Shown piece by piece: positions 59,223 to 64,000 of a DNA stretch of 64,000 nucleotides. A program made the position numbers and the translations under genes. The notes under the pieces were generated by a model that worked only from the letters and a program-made list of their open reading frames with translations, was not told the origin of the DNA and ran no database searches. Each line of letters opens with the position of its first letter. Within the stretch, counting starts at the first letter, position 1. The DNA is from Modestobacter muralis (GTDB lineage: Bacteria; Actinomycetota; Actinomycetes; Mycobacteriales; Geodermatophilaceae): positions 27,899 to 91,898 of the forward strand of contig NZ_JAAGWH010000039.1 of assembly GCF_010682105.1 (NCBI RefSeq), given 5' to 3'.

Positions 59223-60130
59223 GCGGCGAGCTGTTCGACGAGGAGCGGTCGGCCGAGGTGGTCGCCGCCAGCTTCGCGGGGACGCCGGACCCGCGACTGC
59301 GGCAGGTGATGACGTCGCTGGTCCAGCACCTGCACGCCTTCGTCAAGGACGTCGAGCTGACCGAGGAGGAGTGGGGCGTCGCGATCGACTTCCTGACCCG
59401 GACCGGGCAGCTGAGCGACGAGGTGCGGCAGGAGTTCATCCTGCTCTCCGACGTGCTCGGGGTCTCCATGCTGGTCGAGACGATCAACCACCGGACCGGT
59501 GGCACCTCCACCGAGTCGACCGTGCTGGGCCCCTTCCACATGGTCGAGTCCCCGGTGCGGGACCTGGGTGCGGACATCGCGCTGGACGGCAAGGGCACGC
59601 CCTGCCTGGTGTCGGGCCGGGTGACCGGTCCGGACGGCGAGCCGCTGCCCGGCGCGGCGGTCGACGTCTGGCAGACCAACGAGGACGGCTTCTACGACGT
59701 CCAGCAGCCCGGCGTCCAGCCGGCGGGGAACCTGCGCGGGATGTTCACCGCCGACGAGCAGGGCCGGTTCTGGTTCCGGTCGGTGGTGCCGCGCTGGTAC
59801 CCGATCCCCGACGACGGTCCGGTCGGTCAGCTGCTCGCCGCGACCGGGCGGCACCCCAACCGCCCCGCGCACCTGCACTTCATCGTCGCCGCGCCCGGCC
59901 ACCGGCCGGTCACCACGCACGTCTTCGTCGCCGACAGCCCCTACCTGGACTCCGACGCCGTCTTCGGGGTGAAGGAGAGCCTCGTGCGACCGGTGCACGA
60001 GGTCGACGACCCGGCGCGCGCCGCGGAGGTCGGCCTGCCCAACCCCTTCTGCACGCTCACGTTCGACCTGTCGCTCCTGCGCGCCGGGCAGGAGCCGCCG
60101 GCGACGAATCCGGGCGGCCGCTCCCGGTGA
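59219..60130 (+). CDS. intradiol ring-cleavage dioxygenase, hydroxyquinol 1,2-dioxygenase type
   Basis: 303 aa, GTG start overlapping the small ORF. The N-terminal dimer domain (LVQHLHAFVKDVELTEEEWG) and the catalytic domain are intact. The non-heme Fe(III) ligands are Tyr in EDGFYDVQQPGVQPAGNLRG near 158, Tyr in VVPRWYPIPDDGPVGQLL near 193 and two His in HPNRPAHLHFIVAAPGHRPV near 217-219. VLGPFHMVESPVRDLGADIA near 103 is typical of hydroxyquinol and chlorocatechol-type enzymes. It opens 1,2,4-trihydroxybenzene or catechol to a muconate-type acid. No maleylacetate reductase is present nearby. Confidence 0.93.
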   Translation: MSGELFDEERSAEVVAASFAGTPDPRLRQVMTSLVQHLHAFVKDVELTEEEWGVAIDFLTRTGQLSDEVRQEFILLSDVLGVSMLVETINHRTGGTSTESTVLGPFHMVESPVRDLGADIALDGKGTPCLVSGRVTGPDGEPLPGAAVDVWQTNEDGFYDVQQPGVQPAGNLRGMFTADEQGRFWFRSVVPRWYPIPDDGPVGQLLAATGRHPNRPAHLHFIVAAPGHRPVTTHVFVADSPYLDSDAVFGVKESLVRPVHEVDDPARAAEVGLPNPFCTLTFDLSLLRAGQEPPATNPGGRSR

Positions 60131-60440
60131 CCGCCTGGTGGTCGCCATCGGAGCGCGGGTCCGGCGGATGAGGACTCCGGGACAGGTGCACGGCTCACCG
60201 TCCGTCGTCACCGCCGGGGCACGATCACTCGCGCAGGTCTGCAGGTCGCCGGCGAGCTCAGCGGGGAGTCCCCGCACCCGGTGTCCGTGCGGACCCACAC
60301 CCTCCCCGTGAGCTCGGCACGCTCGACCGGTACGGCAGTGCATCGACCGGCCGGGACGGTGGTGGTGAGGGGGCCGGAACACGCGTGGGCCAGGATGACC
60401 ACTCGTGGTCGGGGCACGACCCGGCGAGGGAGGGAGGGCG
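60131..60440. other. 310-base gap
   Basis: Only shadow frames. GC-rich, no clear hairpin or promoter. Confidence 0.35.
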
Positions 60441-62054
60441 ATGGACCTCCCAGCGAGCCGCGCCCGGCGCGCCGACCCGCCAGGGCAGCGCGGCACCGCC
60501 ACGGTCGATGGGCTGACCTTCCCGCTGGTCGTCGCGCACCGGGGCGGCGCGAACCTGTTCCCGGAGAACACGATGGCCGCCTACGAGGGCGCCGCCGGAC
60601 TGGGCTGTCAGGCCATCGAGGCGGGGGACCTGCAGCTGACGGCGGACGGCGTCCTGGTCGCGATGCACGACGCCACCGTCGACCGCACGACGGACGGGCG
60701 CGGGAACGTCGGCGACCTCACCCTGGCCGACGTCCGCACGCTGACGGTGGACGCGTCGACGTGGTTCGGCGGCCACTGGACCGACCAGCCGGTGCCCACC
60801 TTCGCCGAGGTCCTGGACCGGCTCGGCGGCACCGTCGTCCTGGTCCCGGAGTCCAAGAGCGTGGGCGCGGCGACCACCCTCGCGATCATCGACGCGGTGG
60901 TCGAGCGCGGCCTGGAGGCGAGCACGATCATCCAGTCGTTCCGGCTCGACGAGGTCGCGCTCGTCTCCGCAGCGGGCATCGCCCCGCTGTACCTGATGGA
61001 CAGCGGGGCCGAGGCGAGTCCGGCGGCCATCGTCGCTGCGGGTGCGCGGTTCGTCGGCCTGTACAAGGAGGCGGCCGCCCTCGGCTCCGTCGTCGGGTCG
61101 CTGCAGGCGGTCGGGCTCCGCGTGCTCGCCTGGACCGTCGACACACAGGTGGACCACGACCGCGTCATGGCGGCCGGCTGCGACGGCATCCTCACCAACG
61201 AACCGCTCTACGCGGCTCGGGACCCCGCGTACCGCCGACGGCAGGCACCGTGGCCGGTCGAGGGCACGTACGGCCACGGCATGCTGGTCTACCCGGGGGT
61301 CGGTCCACTCGTCGCCGACCCGGCGCTCCCGGGAGGGCGGGGCCCGCTCATCGGCGTGCCCGGTGCCTGGCGGTGGGTGCTGGAGCCCACCCCGTGTCTG
61401 GCGGGTCCGGTGTGCCCGGTCGCCGACGCGTTCGGTGAGTACGTGGTGACCGTGCAGCTCGTGTACGACCGGCCGCCCTCGGCCGACCTCACGCGCTGGG
61501 GCGGCGTCTACTTCGCCGCGACCACGGACGAGTGCCCCGACGACGTCGACACCTCCACCGGTCACCTCGTCACCCTGCGCTGGAACGGCGAGCTGGACGT
61601 GTTCGGACAGCCGGCTCGAGGTGCCGGCATGAGGGAGCTGGGCAGCACCTCGACGTCCGCGATCGTCACCCCGGTCCTGGCGGCGGCGCTCCCGGCCGGG
61701 GTCGTCGTCGACCACCTCGTGGTGCAGGGCCTGCCGGGGGCCGTGCGGGCGGGACACCAGTTCCTGCTGCCGACCGGGCAGGTCGCCACGCTCACCGCCG
61801 CCGCGGAGGTCGGCGCGAGAGCCCTGTCGGTGGAGGCGCTGGTCCCGTCGGCGGCCGTCGCCCGGGGCACGACCCTCGCCCAGCAGGTGACGATCACCAT
61901 CGCCAAGACGCCGACCGGGTTCACCGTGAGCCGCACCGACGACCACGTCTCCGCCCGCTATCGGGACTCGACGTGGTCGGGTGGGTACCTCTTCCTGCGC
62001 AACTGCCGGGACGACGTCGCAGCGATCTCCTGCGCGTCCCTGACGATCACATGA
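60441..62054 (+). CDS. glycerophosphodiester phosphodiesterase-domain protein with C-terminal beta domain
   Basis: 537 aa. The ATG at 60441 follows GGAGGG. Residues 28-260 form a GDPD barrel: VVAHRGGANLFPENTMAAYE with the first His-Arg and Glu-Asn, AIEAGDLQLTADGVLVAMHD with the second His, TVVLVPESKSVGAATTLAII, and VLAWTVDTQVDHDRVMAAGC with the Trp-Thr-Val motif. The metal motif ExD is here EAGD, one residue longer. From about 290 on is an unrelated region of beta character (WRWVLEPTPCLAGPVCPVAD, LVTLRWNGELDVFGQPARG). No signal peptide is seen. The enzyme would release glycerol 3-phosphate from lipid head groups; the C-terminal role is unknown. Confidence 0.87.
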   Translation: MDLPASRARRADPPGQRGTATVDGLTFPLVVAHRGGANLFPENTMAAYEGAAGLGCQAIEAGDLQLTADGVLVAMHDATVDRTTDGRGNVGDLTLADVRTLTVDASTWFGGHWTDQPVPTFAEVLDRLGGTVVLVPESKSVGAATTLAIIDAVVERGLEASTIIQSFRLDEVALVSAAGIAPLYLMDSGAEASPAAIVAAGARFVGLYKEAAALGSVVGSLQAVGLRVLAWTVDTQVDHDRVMAAGCDGILTNEPLYAARDPAYRRRQAPWPVEGTYGHGMLVYPGVGPLVADPALPGGRGPLIGVPGAWRWVLEPTPCLAGPVCPVADAFGEYVVTVQLVYDRPPSADLTRWGGVYFAATTDECPDDVDTSTGHLVTLRWNGELDVFGQPARGAGMRELGSTSTSAIVTPVLAAALPAGVVVDHLVVQGLPGAVRAGHQFLLPTGQVATLTAAAEVGARALSVEALVPSAAVARGTTLAQQVTITIAKTPTGFTVSRTDDHVSARYRDSTWSGGYLFLRNCRDDVAAISCASLTIT

Positions 62055-62067
62055 CGAGGAGCTGACC

Positions 62068-62250
62068 GTGGGCCGCAACGTCGTCCTCCGCGATCACATG
62101 GGCGATCCCGCCGGGTACGCGATCACCTACGACGAGGACCGCCGGTTCGTGGTCATGCGCCTGCACGACGGCGCACTCGTCGGTCGGTTCGACACCCGCG
62201 TGGCGGCCATCGCGGCGGCCGAGGCGGACCGCGCGCTCCCGCCGGGGTGA
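62068..62250 (+). CDS. small hypothetical protein, 60 aa
   Basis: GTG start with GAGGAG six to seven bases upstream, 13 bases after the GDPD gene, so probably co-transcribed. MGRNVVLRDHMGDPAGYAIT then YDEDRRFVVMRLHDGALVGR and FDTRVAAIAAAEADRALPPG give a compact alpha/beta pattern with balanced composition. No known domain. Function open. Confidence 0.6.
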   Translation: MGRNVVLRDHMGDPAGYAITYDEDRRFVVMRLHDGALVGRFDTRVAAIAAAEADRALPPG

Positions 62251-62252
62251 AC

Positions 62253-62275
62253 CGGCCGGCGCCGGGGGACCGCCG
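62253..62275. terminator. candidate hairpin between convergent genes
   Basis: Arms gccggcg (62253-62259) and cgccggc (62269-62275), loop of 9 bases. It lies between the stops at 62250 and 62300 and could serve both. Confidence 0.4.
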
Positions 62276-62299
62276 GCGGAGGGCCGTCGGTGGGAGAGC

Positions 62300-64000
62300 T
62301 CAGCGGCTCCGGGCCGGTGGGTCCAGCCGGACGGCGATGAGCGCGACGTCGTCCTCGGCCCGGGCGGGCAGCACCCTGGCCAGCAGCCCGTCGGCGAGCT
62401 CGGCCGTCGGCAGGCCGAGCAGGGCCGGCAGCTCGGTGCGCAACCGCTCGATGCCGACGTCGAACTCCTGGTCGCGGCGTTCCACCAGGCCGTCGGTGTA
62501 GAGCAGCACGGTCGAGCCCCGGGGGAGGGTGACCTCGTGGTCGTGGCGGACCGCGTCCACGAGCACCCCCAGCAGGAGGTCCGCCGGCGTCCGCGCCAGC
62601 ACCTCGGTCGTGCCGTCGGGGTGGACCACCACGGGCGGCGGGTGGCCCGCGTTGGACCAGCGCAGCCGGGTGACGCCCTGCTCGAGCTCCGCGGGTGTCT
62701 GCTCCAGCCGGGCCACCACCACCGTCGCCACGGTCCTGAGGTCCAGCCCGTCCACCGCCTGGTCGAGTCGGGTGAGGACGGCGGCCGGGGTGTCGGCGCT
62801 GCCGTAGCTGATCCCGCGGAGCAGGCCACGCAGGTGCCCCATGGCGGCGGAGGCCGCGGTGTCGTGCCCGACGACGTCGCCGATCACCAGGGCGGTCGCC
62901 CCGTCGGGCTGGCTGAAGACGTCGTACCAGTCGCCACCGACCTGGGCGTCCTGCGCGGCTGGGACGTAGCGGACGGCGACCTCCAGGTGGTCGGGCGCGG
63001 GTGGCTCGGACAGCAGGCTGCGCTGCAGGGTCAGCGCGGCGTGGGCCACCCGGCGGGACCGCGCGTACAGGGCCTCGAGCAGGTTGGCGCGCAGGTCACC
63101 GGCCTCGGCCAGTTGGGCCGGTGACCACGGCTCGGACCGGTCGCGCTGGGTCTCCCGCCACCGGTCGAAGGACCTGCGGGGGGACAGCCGGACGGTGTCG
63201 CCGTCCCGTTCGGCGATGGCCTTGTTGTGCGGGTCGCCGCCCCAGTCGACCGTGTGGGCCTGCTCGGCGCGGGTCCAGATCACGTACTGGCCGTCGGGCA
63301 GCGGCAGGGCCAGCACGCCGCAGACCTGGTCGGCCGGCACACCGAGCAGCGGGGCGGCCAGGGGCAGCCGGTCGGTGGACACGACGTCGTCGTGCTGCCC
63401 ACCCGCCCACCCGGCGAGGGCGGCGGTGACCCCGGCGGGCAGCGGGACGCCCGCGCTGCCGGTGTGACCCTGCAGGTGCACCACGACCGAGTCGGCCGGG
63501 ACGACGTCGAGGAGCCCCGGGCTGCCCAGCAGCGTCTCGGCCAGGGGGCGTTCCTCGTCGAGCGCCGCGGCGGTGAGCCAGGTCAGCGCGGAGTGCACCC
63601 GCAGGGCCCGGCGGTCCTCCTCGTCTTCGGCCTGGTCGACCAGCCGCAGCGACAGGGTGGAGCCCAGGAACTCCGCGGCCGTCCGGGTGGCGTAGGGCGG
63701 GGCGTGCGGACCGGCGTGGTGGTGGCAGGCGATGAGCCCCCACAGCCGGCCGTCGCGCAGCAGCGAGATCGACATCGACGCCCGCACGCCCATGTTCTGC
63801 AGGTACTCGCAGTGGATCGGGGAGACGCTGCGCAGCGTGGACCAGGTGAGGTCCAGCGGCTGCCCGGTCGCGGGCAGCAGCAGCGGCTCCAGCGGGGCCG
63901 GGGTGTAGTCGACGTCGGAGATCAGCCGGATCCAGTTCTTCTCGTACAGCGCCCGGGCCTGCGCGGGGATGTCCGAGGCGGGGTAGTGCAGCCCGAGGAA
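62300..64000 (-). CDS. bacteriophytochrome photosensory module fused to SpoIIE/PP2C phosphatase, C-terminal part
   Basis: 567 codons visible, open to the right edge, so the N-terminal PAS part with the biliverdin Cys is outside. The first visible residues FLGLHYPASDIPAQARALYE contain the phytochrome PASDIP motif; LRSVSPIHCEYLQNMGVRAS is the chromophore-pocket segment with its conserved His. The PHY-domain tongue is at about residues 265-310 (FDRWRETQRDRSEPWSPAQL). After a helical linker with ALTLQRSLLSEPPAPDHLEV the SpoIIE phosphatase follows: AQVGGDWYDVFSQPDGATAL, VIGDVVGHDTAASAAMGHLR, LLYTDGLVERRDQEFDVGIE and DDVALIAVRLD, with the metal-binding Asp residues. Red/far-red light probably controls the phosphatase and through it an anti-sigma-factor antagonist. 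Confidence 0.92.
   Translation of the reverse strand, partial: FLGLHYPASDIPAQARALYEKNWIRLISDVDYTPAPLEPLLLPATGQPLDLTWSTLRSVSPIHCEYLQNMGVRASMSISLLRDGRLWGLIACHHHAGPHAPPYATRTAAEFLGSTLSLRLVDQAEDEEDRRALRVHSALTWLTAAALDEERPLAETLLGSPGLLDVVPADSVVVHLQGHTGSAGVPLPAGVTAALAGWAGGQHDDVVSTDRLPLAAPLLGVPADQVCGVLALPLPDGQYVIWTRAEQAHTVDWGGDPHNKAIAERDGDTVRLSPRRSFDRWRETQRDRSEPWSPAQLAEAGDLRANLLEALYARSRRVAHAALTLQRSLLSEPPAPDHLEVAVRYVPAAQDAQVGGDWYDVFSQPDGATALVIGDVVGHDTAASAAMGHLRGLLRGISYGSADTPAAVLTRLDQAVDGLDLRTVATVVVARLEQTPAELEQGVTRLRWSNAGHPPPVVVHPDGTTEVLARTPADLLLGVLVDAVRHDHEVTLPRGSTVLLYTDGLVERRDQEFDVGIERLRTELPALLGLPTAELADGLLARVLPARAEDDVALIAVRLDPPARSR

Noticed and set aside
1..64000. CRISPR arrays, rRNA genes, complete tRNA genes, replication origins
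   Set aside because: No regularly spaced repeats, no rRNA-like sequence and no complete cloverleaf were found; only the tRNA-Pro fragment at 33531-33575.

Overview
The window is very GC-rich, uses ATG, GTG and one probable TTG start, is packed with 4-bp ATGA/GTGA gene overlaps, and has several promoters whose -10 box lies 6-7 bases before the start codon (leaderless transcripts). With a relic of the pupylation gene dop, a Cdc48-like AAA ATPase, a GTP-type PEP carboxykinase and a phytochrome-SpoIIE phosphatase, this points to an Actinomycetota chromosome. A Geodermatophilaceae-like host is a guess from gene style only.

Layout. 1-2125: end of a DMT transporter, then a polysaccharide-deacetylase-fold hydrolase overlapping an N-carbamoylsarcosine-amidase-type isochorismatase. 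2126-3466: decayed DNA with a probable DUF6544-like relic. 3467-15011: the main catabolic island: hydantoinase/oxoprolinase HyuA and HyuB, a small two-CxxC subunit resembling acetone carboxylase gamma, an SDR, an aldehyde dehydrogenase, a strong terminator, then a complete Liv-type ABC importer. The layout suggests uptake of a small organic acid, amide or ketone, ATP-dependent hydrolysis or carboxylation, and oxidation. 15252-17791: mosaic of gene fragments (dop start, yeiH start, an unknown tail) and a 60-aa gene. 17792-22727: TctA and TctB without TctC, a class II aldolase-fold enzyme and a bicupin. 22788-24983: Cdc48/Cpa-like AAA+ ATPase.

25170-34330 is a decayed accessory region: IS3 and IS21 remnants, a LysR regulator beside a broken yeiH, an MFS exporter, relics of a 3-hydroxyisobutyrate-dehydrogenase-like gene and an M48 peptidase, a two-gene operon of the type carried by actinophages and integrative elements, and a 45-bp 3' fragment of tRNA-Pro(GGG) that probably marks an attachment site. 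34515-37116: an MBL-fold hydrolase with a hypothetical gene, divergent from a TetR regulator with repeated TTAC-N4-GTAA-like sites, then a VOC protein.

37302-44985 is a complete beta-oxidation-like module: MaoC hydratase, SDR, Zn alcohol dehydrogenase, thiolase and acyl-CoA dehydrogenase on the minus strand, diverging from a QsdR-type TetR regulator, a thioesterase and an acyl-CoA ligase. The ligase carries a one-base frameshift in a CCCC run. 45439-51620 holds two similar divergons, each a TetR gene facing a small Rossmann (F420-dependent NADP reductase-like) protein, with a third relative and other oxidoreductases between. 51708-56437: GrpB-like protein, a membrane protein, two adjacent MarR regulators and an EmrB/QacA-type exporter. 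57084-64000: divergent GTP-PEPCK, a small ORF coupled to a hydroxyquinol-type intradiol dioxygenase, a glycerophosphodiesterase-domain protein, a 60-aa protein and the C-terminal part of a bacteriophytochrome fused to a SpoIIE/PP2C phosphatase.
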